This document shows positions 48,505 through 57,342 of a stretch of DNA of 64,000 bases, piece after piece; the first letter of the stretch is position 1; every line of letters starts with the position of its first letter. The stretch spans positions 1,260,347 to 1,324,346 of the forward strand of contig NZ_QGGH01000001.1 in assembly GCF_003148495.1 (NCBI RefSeq), read 5' to 3'. This DNA is from Mesorhizobium loti. GTDB lineage: Bacteria; Pseudomonadota; Alphaproteobacteria; Rhizobiales; Rhizobiaceae. The position numbers were made by a program, and so were the translations under genes. The notes under the pieces are model-generated. The model saw only the letters and a list, made by a program, of their open reading frames with translations, had not been told where the DNA came from and searched no databases.

Positions 48505-49293
48505 TTAGTGATCCTTCTTCCAGGCGTCGGAATTGACCCAGTAGTCGAGGTTCTTCTGCAGGCGGCCGTCGATGCTGACCTGGTTGAGGAACAGGTTCAT
48601 CCAGATCAACAGGTCCGGCTCGTCATAGCGGGTGGCGAAGGCAAGCGGCTCCTTCGACAGAAGGTCCGGCATGATGGTGAAGGTGCCGGCCGGATAGGCT
48701 GTCGACTGGCCCTTGACCGCCGAGATGTCGTTGACGCCGCAATCGGCCTGGCCATTGTTGACGGCGTCGAGCAGCAGCGGACCGCCGCCCTTGTAGCTCT
48801 TGATGTCGGCATCGGGGAAAGCGGTCTTGGCTTCCTTCTCGCCGGTGGCGCCGAGCAGCACGGCGATCTTGGTGCCCTTGGCCTTGCAGTCCTCGGTGGT
48901 CTTGAACTTGCTGTCGGCCTTGGTGAAGACGGTGCTGCCCGTGTACATGTAAGGCGTGGTGAACGCGACCTTCATGCCGCGCGCCAGCGTTGGTGTCATG
49001 TCGGCGACCAGCAGGTCGGCCTTGCCCGACAGCAGTGCCGGGATCAGGCCGTCCCAGTCGAAGTCGAGGAAGGTGATCTTGACGCCCATTTCCTTGGCCA
49101 TCAGTTCGGCGAGTTCAACCGAACTGCCGGTGCGCTCGCCATTGGCGCCGACCAGCGAGAAGGGGGGGCCCTGGGTCTGCACGGCGACGCGCAGTTCGCC
49201 GCGCTTGGTGATGTCGTCGAGCGTTCCGGCACTGGCCGCGGCGGTGAGCCCGGCGAGGGCAAGTCCGGCGATGAAAAGTCTGGCAATCTTCAT
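48505..49293 (-). CDS. Polar amino-acid-binding periplasmic protein (SBP family 3)
   Basis: A 262-residue protein with signal peptide MKIARLFIAGLALAGLTAAA and a SAG cleavage region. GELRVAVQTQGPPFSLVGAN, VELAELMAKEMGVKI and GLIPALLSGKADLLVADMT follow the family-3 binding-protein pattern for polar amino acids. AAGGAGGAA is upstream. It passes ligand to the permeases. The presence of a saccharopine-dehydrogenase-like enzyme in the operon hints at lysine or a related compound, by inference. Confidence 0.94.
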   Translation of the reverse strand: MKIARLFIAGLALAGLTAAASAGTLDDITKRGELRVAVQTQGPPFSLVGANGERTGSSVELAELMAKEMGVKITFLDFDWDGLIPALLSGKADLLVADMTPTLARGMKVAFTTPYMYTGSTVFTKADSKFKTTEDCKAKGTKIAVLLGATGEKEAKTAFPDADIKSYKGGGPLLLDAVNNGQADCGVNDISAVKGQSTAYPAGTFTIMPDLLSKEPLAFATRYDEPDLLIWMNLFLNQVSIDGRLQKNLDYWVNSDAWKKDH

Positions 49294-49397
49294 TTCGGTA
49301 TTCCTCCTTGTTTTATTGTTCCACGTTGTTTTTCACCCCTGGGGGTGCTTTTTGAGCGGCAGCGCCGTTGCCGGCGGCAGCCACCGTTCGAAAATCC

Positions 49398-50561
49398 TCA
49401 GTCCCAGGCCACCGTCTCGGCAACCGTGATGCCGCGCCTGGCCAGTTCGTCGAAGAACCTGATGTCGGGCACATCCAGCAGCGGGTTGAGCAGACCGGGT
49501 TTGGTGATCTCGCCGCGTGCCAGCATCTGCGCCACGATGCTGGCGGGATAGCCGACGCCGAGGCTCATGCCGAACAGGCCGGAAACCAGGTCGCGCTCGA
49601 TGATCAGGTCCGACGTCACTGTCTTGGCGCGGCCGCCTTCAAGGCCGGAAAAGACATTGCGCATCACGCACAGGTCCTTTTCGCCGGGGCCATATTGCAA
49701 TTGCGGCCCGAGCAGCCGGCCGAGGAATTCGCGCGGGCTGTTGCCGGTGCCGGGCACCTTGTCTTCGGAGAGGAAGCCGAGCTCCTTCAGCGGCGCCCAG
49801 AAGGCCGACCATCCCGGCCAGCGCAACGTGTAGCGGCCGGAGCGGCGCAGCCCCTTGGCCGCGTCCAGCATCTCGACATAGTGCAGCGCATCGCCATTGG
49901 GGAAGGCTTCCAGCCTGCCGAGGCCCGCGATCTCGATCTCATGGATGAACGTATTGTCGTGCTGCTGGCCGGCCGGCACCGCGACGCGTTTTCCGTCCTC
50001 GATCATCACGCTGTCGCGGTTCTGGCTGACCAGGACCATGTCGAAATTCCAGCTCACCTTGTAGCAAAGCGGCTTGGCCATCGCCTTCGGCTCGGGGATG
50101 CCGCCGCAATAGGAATCGATCGAAGAAATCGAAGAAAACTGCCTTGCGGCGCGCGCGTAGAGCACCAGGTCGATGCCGGGGTCGAGCCCGCATTCGGTCA
50201 TGATCGGGACGCCTGCCTGTTCGGCGGCCGGCGCCAGGTCGGCGATCGATTTGGCGTAATTGGTGGTGACCAGCGGCGTGCGCGTTGCGATCGCGGCCTG
50301 CACCGCCTCGCGCATCAGCGGCTGCGGCAACAGGTCGATGACGGCGTCGACATCATCGAGCACCGTGGCCAGCGCCGGGCCGATCGCGCCCTCAGGTACC
50401 ACGAAGCGCACGCGGGCAAGATCGGTCAGGCCGGCAAGCCGGGCAGGGCCGTCCGCTGCGGTGTCGACGCAGACGATTTCCTCAACGCCGTCGCTGGCGA
50501 CGAGGTCGGCGATTGCCGCCCGGCCTTGCAGGCCGAGGCCGCCGAGTACCGCGATCTTCAT
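49398..50561 (-). CDS. Saccharopine dehydrogenase-like NAD(P) oxidoreductase
   Basis: A 387-residue protein with a Rossmann start MKIAVLGGLGLQGRAAIADL and the saccharopine dehydrogenase C-terminal layout (MTECGLDPGIDLVLYARAAR, DSYCGGIPEPKAMAKPLCYK). AAGGAG precedes ATG 50561, which overlaps the Lrp gene stop. The family reduces or oxidises imino acids such as saccharopine, carboxynorspermidine or lysine derivatives. Substrate is not fixed by sequence. It is transcribed with the Lrp regulator and the amino-acid importer. Confidence 0.85.
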   Translation of the reverse strand: MKIAVLGGLGLQGRAAIADLVASDGVEEIVCVDTAADGPARLAGLTDLARVRFVVPEGAIGPALATVLDDVDAVIDLLPQPLMREAVQAAIATRTPLVTTNYAKSIADLAPAAEQAGVPIMTECGLDPGIDLVLYARAARQFSSISSIDSYCGGIPEPKAMAKPLCYKVSWNFDMVLVSQNRDSVMIEDGKRVAVPAGQQHDNTFIHEIEIAGLGRLEAFPNGDALHYVEMLDAAKGLRRSGRYTLRWPGWSAFWAPLKELGFLSEDKVPGTGNSPREFLGRLLGPQLQYGPGEKDLCVMRNVFSGLEGGRAKTVTSDLIIERDLVSGLFGMSLGVGYPASIVAQMLARGEITKPGLLNPLLDVPDIRFFDELARRGITVAETVAWD

Positions 50562-51058
50562 ACCGGCTCCTTGCGGTCGTCCGACCAGCAGCCTTCCGGC
50601 AGGCTGACCCATTTGTTGCAGGACGCCATGACGACGAAGGTTTCGCTGCGCACCACTTCGCCGGGCTCGCCGGCGCCGGGGATCAGCTCGCTGGTGACGC
50701 GGTAGAGGTCGGCGACGTCGCCGGCCACCGTCACGTCGACGATGATGTCGAAGCGCCCGGTGACCACCGAGGCCGAATTGACGAAGGGCAGTTCGGAAAT
50801 GCGCTGCGCCAGCTCGCGGGCCCGGCCGCGCCCCTGGGCATTGATGCCGACAATGGCCGAGATCAGCTCGGGGCGCTCGGTCAGGTTCAAGAGCCCGACG
50901 ATCTTGAGCAGGTTGCGGTCAAGCAGATTGCGCAGCCGCGTGCGCACCGTCGGCACCGAAATCGCCAATATCTCGGCGATGCGGTTGATGCCCGGCTGTG
51001 CATCCTGCGACAGCTGTTTGACCAGCCGCCGATCAGTCAGATCGAGATGTTCCCGCAA
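50558..51058 (-). CDS. Lrp/AsnC family transcriptional regulator
   Basis: A 166-residue protein with an N-terminal HTH (PGINRIAEILAISVPTVRTR, about residues 22-41) and an AsnC ligand domain (ISAIVGINAQGRGRARELAQ, FVNSASVVTGRFDIIVDVTV). The start is TTG 51058, with GGGGA four bases before it. It is the first gene of a leftward operon and probably senses the imported amino acid. Its stop overlaps the dehydrogenase start (ATGA). Confidence 0.9.
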   Translation of the reverse strand: MREHLDLTDRRLVKQLSQDAQPGINRIAEILAISVPTVRTRLRNLLDRNLLKIVGLLNLTERPELISAIVGINAQGRGRARELAQRISELPFVNSASVVTGRFDIIVDVTVAGDVADLYRVTSELIPGAGEPGEVVRSETFVVMASCNKWVSLPEGCWSDDRKEPV

Positions 51059-51212
51059 AGTCCCCGTCTTTCACAAAAGGAAAAAACTTCGGCAATTTTT
51101 TTGCCAATGTGCAAACAAGCTACGTCACGAATATTTGAAAAGCAAGGCAATGATTCAGCGCTTCTGAGGATGCCGGCGCCAGTCGGCTCAGCCTTGCGGT
51201 CACTGGTCCGGC

Positions 51213-52088
51213 TTAGACGAGTGCTGCCGCCAGCAGTTTTGCCTGCGGCGTCAAATCGTCGAAGCGGCGGGCGCAGAGGTTGAGCTGGCGCGTCGCCCAG
51301 TCGTCGGTCAGGCGCAGGCTGCGCAGCGAGCGTGCCGAGCGGCGCGCCGCACTTTCCGGCACGATGGCGATGCCCGCACCTTGCGCGACCAGCCGGCAGA
51401 CATTGTCGAGGCCAGGCACGCGGATGCGAACATGCAGATGGCCGCCAAGGCGGGCGGCCTGTCGGGTGATATGCTCCTGCAGCGCGTGGCCGGTGCTCAG
51501 TCCAACGAAGGATTCGCCGAGAATTTCGGTGAGGCTGATGGTGCGCAGGCCGGCGAAGCCGGGCCAGTTCCGCGCGGCGATCACCACCAGCCGGTCGATG
51601 AAGAACGGTTTCTGCTCGAGATGCGACAGGCCGGCCCACGTCGCGGCGATGCCGAGATCGGCCGCACCGCTGGCCACGGCTTGCGCGATCTCATGGCTGG
51701 GGCGCTCGTCGAGATCGATGTCGATCCGGGGATGCGCGACCAGGAAGGCCGGCAGGATCTTGGGCAGCAGTTCGCTGGTGGCGGCGGTGTTGGCCAGCAG
51801 CCGCACGCGGGCGCGCAGGCCATCGGCATAAGCGGCGAGGTCGCCGGCCATCGCCTCGATCTGGTTCTGCACGGCGCGCGCATGATGCAGCAGCGCCTGT
51901 CCGGCGGCCGTCGGCACCACGCCACGGCGGCGGCGCTCCAGCAGCGGTGCGCCGAGCCGCTCCTCCATGCCCTTGATGCGGGCGCTGGCCGAGGCCAGGG
52001 CCAGCCCGGAAAGCTCGGCGCCATGGGTGATGCTGCCGCGTTCGGCCACCAGCAGGAACAGCCTGAGATCGACCAGATCGAAGCGCAT
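51213..52088 (-). CDS. LysR family transcriptional regulator
   Basis: A 291-residue protein. SITHGAELSGLALASASARI is the HTH region and RLGAPLLERRRRGVVPTAAG follows it. The substrate-binding domain includes SFVGLSTGHALQEHITRQAA. It is divergent from the small secreted-type protein and the TauE/SafE exporter and is their likely regulator. Inducer unknown. Confidence 0.92.
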   Translation of the reverse strand: MRFDLVDLRLFLLVAERGSITHGAELSGLALASASARIKGMEERLGAPLLERRRRGVVPTAAGQALLHHARAVQNQIEAMAGDLAAYADGLRARVRLLANTAATSELLPKILPAFLVAHPRIDIDLDERPSHEIAQAVASGAADLGIAATWAGLSHLEQKPFFIDRLVVIAARNWPGFAGLRTISLTEILGESFVGLSTGHALQEHITRQAARLGGHLHVRIRVPGLDNVCRLVAQGAGIAIVPESAARRSARSLRSLRLTDDWATRQLNLCARRFDDLTPQAKLLAAALV

Positions 52089-52227
52089 TCTTTTGCTCCT
52101 GTGAAGATTCGGCGCCCCGGGGGAGGCGGTCGCCCTCCAGCCTTCGTCCTAGCCGAAGGCTGGCAGCGCAACTTCCACATTGTGACCGGCCGGGATGTTC
52201 GTCAAACAGTTTCGAAGGAGAAGTGTG

Positions 52228-52431
52228 ATGAACGAACGAACATCAGGCCGGCTCGGCATTCTTGAAAGCACGGCGATTGCGTTGGCTGTTGCCGTGGCTG
52301 GCCTTGCCATGGCGCGCGCGGAGCCAGGCCTGCGGGGATGCGCGGCGACGGTCGCATCCACCAGCCGCGATGCCGCGCCGGCAAAGCCGACGCCAGAGGC
52401 CGACGCGACGGACATGCTGCTGCATGACTGA
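52228..52431 (+). CDS. Small hypothetical protein with N-terminal hydrophobic segment
   Basis: A 67-residue frame from ATG 52228, which has GAAGGAG upstream. Residues about 11-30 (LESTAIALAVAVAGLAMARA) form a signal or membrane anchor, and the rest is Ala/Pro/Thr-rich with one Cys. It ends 21 bases before the TauE/SafE gene, so it is probably co-transcribed. No family recognised. Confidence 0.5.
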   Translation: MNERTSGRLGILESTAIALAVAVAGLAMARAEPGLRGCAATVASTSRDAAPAKPTPEADATDMLLHD

Positions 52432-52452
52432 TCCGGCCCTGAAGATACGATC

Positions 52453-53202
52453 ATGCTGAGCGCCGGCGTCCTCGCCTGGATCGGCGCCGTCTTCCTCGCC
52501 GCCGGCTTCGTCAAGGGCGTGGTCGGCATGGGGTTGCCAACCGTGGCGATGGGCCTGCTGGCGGTGACGATGCCGCCGGCGCAGGCCGCTGCTTTGCAGT
52601 TGATCCCGTCGCTGGTCACCAATCTCTGGCAATTGCTGACCGGGCCATCCTTTGGCGGCCTGTGCAAGCGGCTGTGGACGATGATGGCCGGAATTGCGCT
52701 CGGCACCGTCACCGGTGCCGGCCTGCTGACCGGCGCGCATACGGGCGCGGCCTCGGCGGGGTTGGGCCTGGCGCTGGTGCTCTATGCCATCCTCGGTCTC
52801 GCCAAGGCCGGCTTCACCGCGCCGGCGCGCCACGAGGCCTTGATGTCGCCGCTGGTCGGCGTGGCGACCGGGCTGGTCACCGGCGCCACCGGCGTCTTCG
52901 TCATCCCGGCGGTGCCTTATCTGCAATCGCTGCGGCTGGACAGGGAGGACCTGATCCAGGCGCTCGGCCTGTCCTTCACCGTGTCGACGGCGGCGCTCGC
53001 CATCGGGCTGTTCAGGACCGGCGCCCTGGCATCGCCGAGCGCGCAACTGGCGGGGTCGATCCTGGCGTTGGCGCCGGCGCTGGCCGGGATGTTCGCCGGC
53101 CAGGCGCTGCGCCGGACAATGAGCGTCGAGACCTTCCGCACGGTGTTCTTCGCCGGGCTGCTGGCGCTGGGGGTGTATCTCGTGGGGGAGGTGGTGCTGT
53201 AG
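52453..53202 (+). CDS. TauE/SafE family sulfite/organosulfonate exporter
   Basis: A 249-residue membrane protein with about seven or eight helices. The first helix pair with FVKGVVGMGLPTVAMGLLAV is the TauE/SafE repeat, and the internal repeat PLVGVATGLVTGATGVFVIP is its partner. Family members export sulfite, sulfoacetate or other anions. It is divergent from a LysR regulator, a frequent control pattern. Confidence 0.9.
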   Translation: MLSAGVLAWIGAVFLAAGFVKGVVGMGLPTVAMGLLAVTMPPAQAAALQLIPSLVTNLWQLLTGPSFGGLCKRLWTMMAGIALGTVTGAGLLTGAHTGAASAGLGLALVLYAILGLAKAGFTAPARHEALMSPLVGVATGLVTGATGVFVIPAVPYLQSLRLDREDLIQALGLSFTVSTAALAIGLFRTGALASPSAQLAGSILALAPALAGMFAGQALRRTMSVETFRTVFFAGLLALGVYLVGEVVL

Positions 53203-53221
53203 CCGTGCTTCGCAGCAGACC

Positions 53222-53671
53222 CTACCGCACCACCAGCACCGGGACCTCCGTGTAGGACAGCACTTCCGCCGTCTGGCTGCCCAGAAGCAGCTTGCCCAGT
53301 CCGCGGCGCCCATGCGAGGCCATCACGATCAGGTCGCAGCCCAGGGCCTGCGACAGCTCCAGGATGGCTTCGGCTGGCCGCTTGTCCTCGACATGCACGA
53401 CCTCCGCGGAGACGCCGGCGGCGTCCGCCGACGCCTTGCTCTTGTCGAGAACCTCCTTGGCGTATTTGCGTGCTTCTTCCTGATAGGCGGCCAGTTCATC
53501 GCCAGCGGCATAGCCGGCCATGGCGCCTCCCCAGGCGAAGATCGGGAATTGTTCGGAGACGGTAACGAAGGTGATGGAGGCGCCGAGGCCCTTGGCCAGC
53601 GTCAGGCCGTGGGCAACGCCCTTGTCGGCCAGTTCCGATCCGTCCGTGGCAATAAGCAAATGTTTGTACAT
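53222..53671 (-). CDS. Universal stress protein, UspA family
   Basis: A 149-residue Usp domain. HLLIATDGSELADKG opens the fold and MASHGRRGLGKLLLGSQTAE carries the ATP-binding Gx2Gx9G(S) motif. It is cytosolic and dimeric in the family. It converges with the exporter gene 19 bases away and has no operon partners. Confidence 0.93.
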   Translation of the reverse strand: MYKHLLIATDGSELADKGVAHGLTLAKGLGASITFVTVSEQFPIFAWGGAMAGYAAGDELAAYQEEARKYAKEVLDKSKASADAAGVSAEVVHVEDKRPAEAILELSQALGCDLIVMASHGRRGLGKLLLGSQTAEVLSYTEVPVLVVR

Positions 53672-53876
53672 GATGACATGACCTGTTGTGCAAGGGCAAA
53701 TGCCCTTGAGGGCGGGGAGCCTTGTGGAGGCTGACCTTGATATAGTTGCGGCATCGGGCTGATCACAGGGCCAGCCTGATGCGGATCAGGGCCAGGCGAC
53801 CACGCAGTTTTGTACCAAGCGGATTCCCCTTTGCCGCATCGTCGCTTAAGGTGCCGGCGACATTGAAAGGCATCCC

Positions 53877-54458
53877 ATGAGCAGCGCGTATCCCCAAATC
53901 CATCTGGTCCGGCATGGCGAGACGGCGTGGAGCCTTTCGGGGCAGCATACCGGCCGCACCGACATGCCGTTGACGCCGGCCGGCGAGGCCGCCGCGCGGG
54001 GTGTCGCCGAGCGGCTCAAGGGCCTGTCGTTTTCGGCGGTGTGGTCGAGCCCGTCGCAGCGCGCCTACAACACCAGCGTGCTGGCCGGCTTCGGCGCGCA
54101 GAGCGTCAAGAAGGACGATCTGCAGGAGTGGGACTACGGCGCCTATGAGGGGCTGACGACGAAACAGATCCTGGCCGAGCGGCCCGGCTGGAATGTGTTT
54201 CGCGATGGCTGTCCGAAGGGCGAGATGGCGGCCGATGTCGGCGCGCGCGCTGACAGGATTATCGGACAGCTTCGTGACGCTGGCGGCTCGATCCTGGTGT
54301 TTTCCAGCGCACATTTCCTGCGCGTGCTGGCGGCGCGCTGGATCGGCCTGCCGCCCGAGGGCGGCGCGCTGTTCGTGCTCGATACGGCCAGCATCAGCGT
54401 GCTTGGCTACGAGCATGATTTGAGCGAGCCGGTGGTTCGCAAATGGAACCAGAAATAG
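53877..54458 (+). CDS. Histidine phosphatase family protein (phosphoglycerate-mutase-like)
   Basis: A 193-residue protein. IHLVRHGETAWSLSGQHTGR holds the phospho-accepting His (RHG), DMPLTPAGEAAARGVAERL follows, and the second His is in LVFSSAHFLRVLAARWIG. These are the acid-phosphatase/mutase core. GCATCCC precedes the ATG. Substrate unknown; bacterial homologues dephosphorylate sugar phosphates or nucleotides. Confidence 0.92.
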   Translation: MSSAYPQIHLVRHGETAWSLSGQHTGRTDMPLTPAGEAAARGVAERLKGLSFSAVWSSPSQRAYNTSVLAGFGAQSVKKDDLQEWDYGAYEGLTTKQILAERPGWNVFRDGCPKGEMAADVGARADRIIGQLRDAGGSILVFSSAHFLRVLAARWIGLPPEGGALFVLDTASISVLGYEHDLSEPVVRKWNQK

Positions 54459-54482
54459 AACGGCTGAAAGCAGATCACGACC

Positions 54483-54806
54483 ATGCATGACATTCAGCCG
54501 AGGCTGCTGCTTTCCGTGCAACGCGCGCTTCTGGGTGCCGTTTCGCCCAACCTTCGGGCGGTTATCTGCGGCTGGGCAGGCGTGGAGATCAAGCTCCGCT
54601 TTGTGTTTGACGGCGAGATCGCCGAAGAGAACCTTGACGATGTCCGCATCGTCGGAGCCGAAGTGGCCGCCGACTTTCCGGCACCATGGACCACCAGCGA
54701 AGATGTTGCTCGACTGGACTATCCCCACGACATACGCCCGGGCGCACTCGACCTTTGGGCATACCTGCGCAAGGAAAGCGTTGCGGCGACAGGAAATCCG
54801 TACTGA
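54483..54806 (+). CDS. Hypothetical protein
   Basis: A 107-residue soluble protein starting MHDIQPRLLLSVQRALLGAV. The middle (CGWAGVEIKLRFVFDGEIAE) alternates beta strands, and the C-terminus has LDLWAYLRKE. There is no membrane segment. It follows the histidine phosphatase by 24 bases and may be co-transcribed. The layout recalls small immunity-type proteins, but no toxin gene is nearby, so I leave it unnamed. Confidence 0.7.
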   Translation: MHDIQPRLLLSVQRALLGAVSPNLRAVICGWAGVEIKLRFVFDGEIAEENLDDVRIVGAEVAADFPAPWTTSEDVARLDYPHDIRPGALDLWAYLRKESVAATGNPY

Positions 54807-54863
54807 ACCACCAGCTAGCGCCGATGGCCAGGTGCCTGCCGCCGATAGCCGGACGGCAACGCT

Positions 54864-55265
54864 TTATTTGTCGAACTTCCTGATCGCTTCGGCGGTTACC
54901 GGCGTGAAAAAATTGACCAGATTGCCATCCGGGTCGCGAAACAGCAGCGAGCGGTTGCCCCAGGGCATGGTGGTCGGCTTCTGCACCGTAACATCCCTGA
55001 GGAGGTCCGAGAGCCTGGCGAATTCCGCATCGACGTCGCCGACGCGGAATTCGAGGATGGCCGTGTGGTTGTCGGCAGGGCGGGCGATGTCGCCGCCGAA
55101 CAGCATCAAGGTGCGCGTGCTGCCGATCGCCAGCGTGCAGGCCGGCGTCGCCAGTTCCGCGAAGTCTTCCGTGTACACCGTCACGGGCATGCCGGTGATC
55201 TCACCATAGAAGTGCACGAGACGCTGGACGTCTGACGTGATGATGCGGACTGAGACGAAATTCAT
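54864..55265 (-). CDS. VOC family protein (glyoxalase/bleomycin resistance fold)
   Basis: A 133-residue protein. MNFVSVRIITSDVQRLVHFY is the first betaalphabeta unit, and NHTAILEFRVGDVDAEFARL and PWGNRSLLFRDPDGNLVNFF form the second, with the FRDPDGN turn. Members bind a metal and act on thiols, aromatics or antibiotics, or simply bind drugs. Single gene. Confidence 0.9.
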   Translation of the reverse strand: MNFVSVRIITSDVQRLVHFYGEITGMPVTVYTEDFAELATPACTLAIGSTRTLMLFGGDIARPADNHTAILEFRVGDVDAEFARLSDLLRDVTVQKPTTMPWGNRSLLFRDPDGNLVNFFTPVTAEAIRKFDK

Positions 55266-55324
55266 CGCGTGGCTCCTTGATCGTTGAAGCCGTGGCCGGC
55301 TCCCAACCGATCTATAGGCCAGGC

Positions 55325-55348
55325 CTCCTGACAGCTTTCCGTCAGGAG
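55325..55348 (-). terminator. Hairpin downstream of ECF sigma gene
   Basis: CTCCTGAC (55325-55332) and GTCAGGAG (55341-55348) form a perfect eight-base stem with an eight-base loop, 14 bases past the sigma-factor stop on the minus strand. No T-run follows, so efficiency is uncertain. Confidence 0.4.
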
Positions 55349-55361
55349 AGGGGCGTAACGA

Positions 55362-56414
55362 TCATTTGTTCGGCGCGGGCCAGACGGGCGGCAGGCCGAA
55401 GGCGGCGAACAGTTCGGCCGCGAGCGGGCCGACATAGACCGTCAGCGAGGCGATCCGGCCATCGGCCGGTTCGATGACATGCAGCGACTGCGCGCGCCAT
55501 TCGGGTTCCCGATGGCGCCGGGCATAGACCGCAACGGCGGGCTGGCCGTTGGCCCTCGTCGCGACGGCATGGTAGCCGGCGAAATTGCCCCAGACGGTTT
55601 TGAAGAAATTGTGGATCGCCTCGCGCCCCTGATACCAGTCCAGCCATGGCGGCATGTGGTAGGTGGCGTCCTCGCGCAGCAGCTCGATGAAGCCGTCGAG
55701 ATTGGCGGCCTGCCAGGCCTGCATGTAGCGTTCGAGCAGCAGGCTCTCTTCGCGATTGGGCCGCTCGCGCTGCAGGGGGCGTCCCTGCGGATAATGCATC
55801 GCCAGCGTCGCGCGGGCGCGTTGCAGGGCGCTGTTGATCGAGGCGGTCGTGCCGCCCAGCAAGTGCGCCGTCTCGAGCGCCGACCAGCCCAGCACGTCGC
55901 ACAGAAGCAGCGCGGCGCGCTGCCTGGGCGGCAGAAGCTGGATCGCGGCGACGAAGGCAAGCTGCACGGCTTCGCGGGTCTCGTAGCGCGCGTCCGGGCC
56001 GGGCTCGCCGTCGACAAGATCCGGCAGTTCGGCGTCCGGGTACGGCTCCAGCCAGGAGAGCTCAGTGGCGGGCCCGCCAGCGGCGTGCCCCTCGGTCGGT
56101 GGCCGGCCGGGCTGCTCGAGAATGCGATGCGCTGACGACCTCGCCTTGATGGCGTTGAGGCAGCTGTTGGTGGCGATGGTGTAGAGCCAGCCGCGCGGCG
56201 AGCCGCGCCCGTCGAATTGCGAGCGGCCGCGCCATGCCCTGAGAAACGTCTCCTGCACGAGGTCGTCGGCCTCGTGCAGCGAGCCCATCATCCGGTAGCA
56301 ATGCAGCTTGAGTTCGCGGCGGTGGGCCGTTGTCAGGCGCTCGAAGGCCAGACGATCGAGGACCGGCTGGCTTGTCCGGCCTTGGGGCTCAAGCGGGCCG
56401 GGAGCATCTGTCAT
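55362..56414 (-). CDS. ECF sigma factor with C-terminal SnoaL-like domain (SigG-like)
   Basis: A 350-residue protein. Region 2 (HCYRMMGSLHEADDLVQETF) and region 4 (LLPPRQRAALLLCDVLGWSA, then TASINSALQRARATL) identify an ECF sigma. The last 130 residues (ERYMQAWQAANLDGFIELLR, then YHMPPWLDWYQGREAIHNFF) are a SnoaL-like domain, which in this group replaces a separate anti-sigma as a built-in control. No anti-sigma gene is adjacent. Confidence 0.92.
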   Translation of the reverse strand: MTDAPGPLEPQGRTSQPVLDRLAFERLTTAHRRELKLHCYRMMGSLHEADDLVQETFLRAWRGRSQFDGRGSPRGWLYTIATNSCLNAIKARSSAHRILEQPGRPPTEGHAAGGPATELSWLEPYPDAELPDLVDGEPGPDARYETREAVQLAFVAAIQLLPPRQRAALLLCDVLGWSALETAHLLGGTTASINSALQRARATLAMHYPQGRPLQRERPNREESLLLERYMQAWQAANLDGFIELLREDATYHMPPWLDWYQGREAIHNFFKTVWGNFAGYHAVATRANGQPAVAVYARRHREPEWRAQSLHVIEPADGRIASLTVYVGPLAAELFAAFGLPPVWPAPNK

Positions 56415-56456
56415 AGTGAGCCTGCGGTGCTGATTTCGGCTGGCATCCTGCGCGCC

Positions 56457-57203
56457 TCATGCCGCCGCCGCAAGGCCGCTGCCGCTGACCGCGAAGGAGA
56501 CGCCTGACAGCTTGCCGCCGGCGAGCGTGACCACGGCACGCCCGACATCGGCCGGCGTCTGCACGTCGGTCATGCTGGCGAGGAAATCCGACGGGCTGAT
56601 GCCGAGATAGGCCGAGATGCCTTCGATGCCGCCCTGGCCGACGCCGGTGCCCGCCATGATGCGCATCGGTACCAGCGCCATGAAGCGCAGGCCAAGGCCC
56701 AGCCGGTCGGCTTCCTTCTGGCTATGGCTGGCAAGAAACATCTGCATGCGCTTGGCGCCGGAATAGCCGCCGGAATTCGGCGGCCCGCCGCTGAGTGCCG
56801 CGCCACTGGAGATCAGCACCACCCGGCTGCCCGGCTTCAGCCGGCCCTTGAGGGCCGCCTTGCAGAACAGGAACGACGCCTTGACGTCCATGTCCCAGTT
56901 TGCGGAAAAATCCTGCCAGCTCTGGTCCGGGATAGGCGCGGACGGGGCAAGCGCCCCGGCGCAGATCACCAGCACGTCCGGTTGCAAGGCGGCGAACACC
57001 GCATCGGGTGCCGTGTCCTGCGTGGCGTCTGCGGCAAGCGTCTTGACGCCTGACATCTCCCAGGAGAGTTCTTTCAAATCGGCCACGCCGCGGGCGACGG
57101 CGAGCACTGTCGCCCCCTCGCTGAAGGCGGCTTCTACGATCGAGCGGCCGACACCCCTGCTGCCTCCGACAACGACGACATTCTGACCTCGCAACGATCC
57201 CAT
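56457..57203 (-). CDS. SDR family oxidoreductase
   Basis: A 248-residue Rossmann protein. VVVVGGSRGVGRSIVEAAFS is the cofactor site, and the catalytic Ser-Tyr-Lys set appears as ISSGAALSGG and GGYSGAKRMQ. The substrate is unknown. It lies 42 bases upstream of the sigma-factor gene on the same strand, so the two could share a transcript. Confidence 0.9.
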   Translation of the reverse strand: MGSLRGQNVVVVGGSRGVGRSIVEAAFSEGATVLAVARGVADLKELSWEMSGVKTLAADATQDTAPDAVFAALQPDVLVICAGALAPSAPIPDQSWQDFSANWDMDVKASFLFCKAALKGRLKPGSRVVLISSGAALSGGPPNSGGYSGAKRMQMFLASHSQKEADRLGLGLRFMALVPMRIMAGTGVGQGGIEGISAYLGISPSDFLASMTDVQTPADVGRAVVTLAGGKLSGVSFAVSGSGLAAAA

Positions 57204-57342
57204 GGATCACCTCGCTTTTCGGCCCGGAGGATTCCGGTGCCTGTAGGTGAAGACAGTGGGGATGGGTGGAAATCATCGGTGTGGGTGAGAAATTTTCTGA
57301 GACGCTCTCAAGAACCCACCGCCGAGTTCTGCCTTTGAGCTG

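Noticed and set aside
54483..54806. Reading the 107-residue protein as a polymorphic-toxin immunity protein
   Set aside because: There is no toxin, secretion or recombination-hotspot gene nearby, and no diagnostic motif. I keep it as hypothetical.
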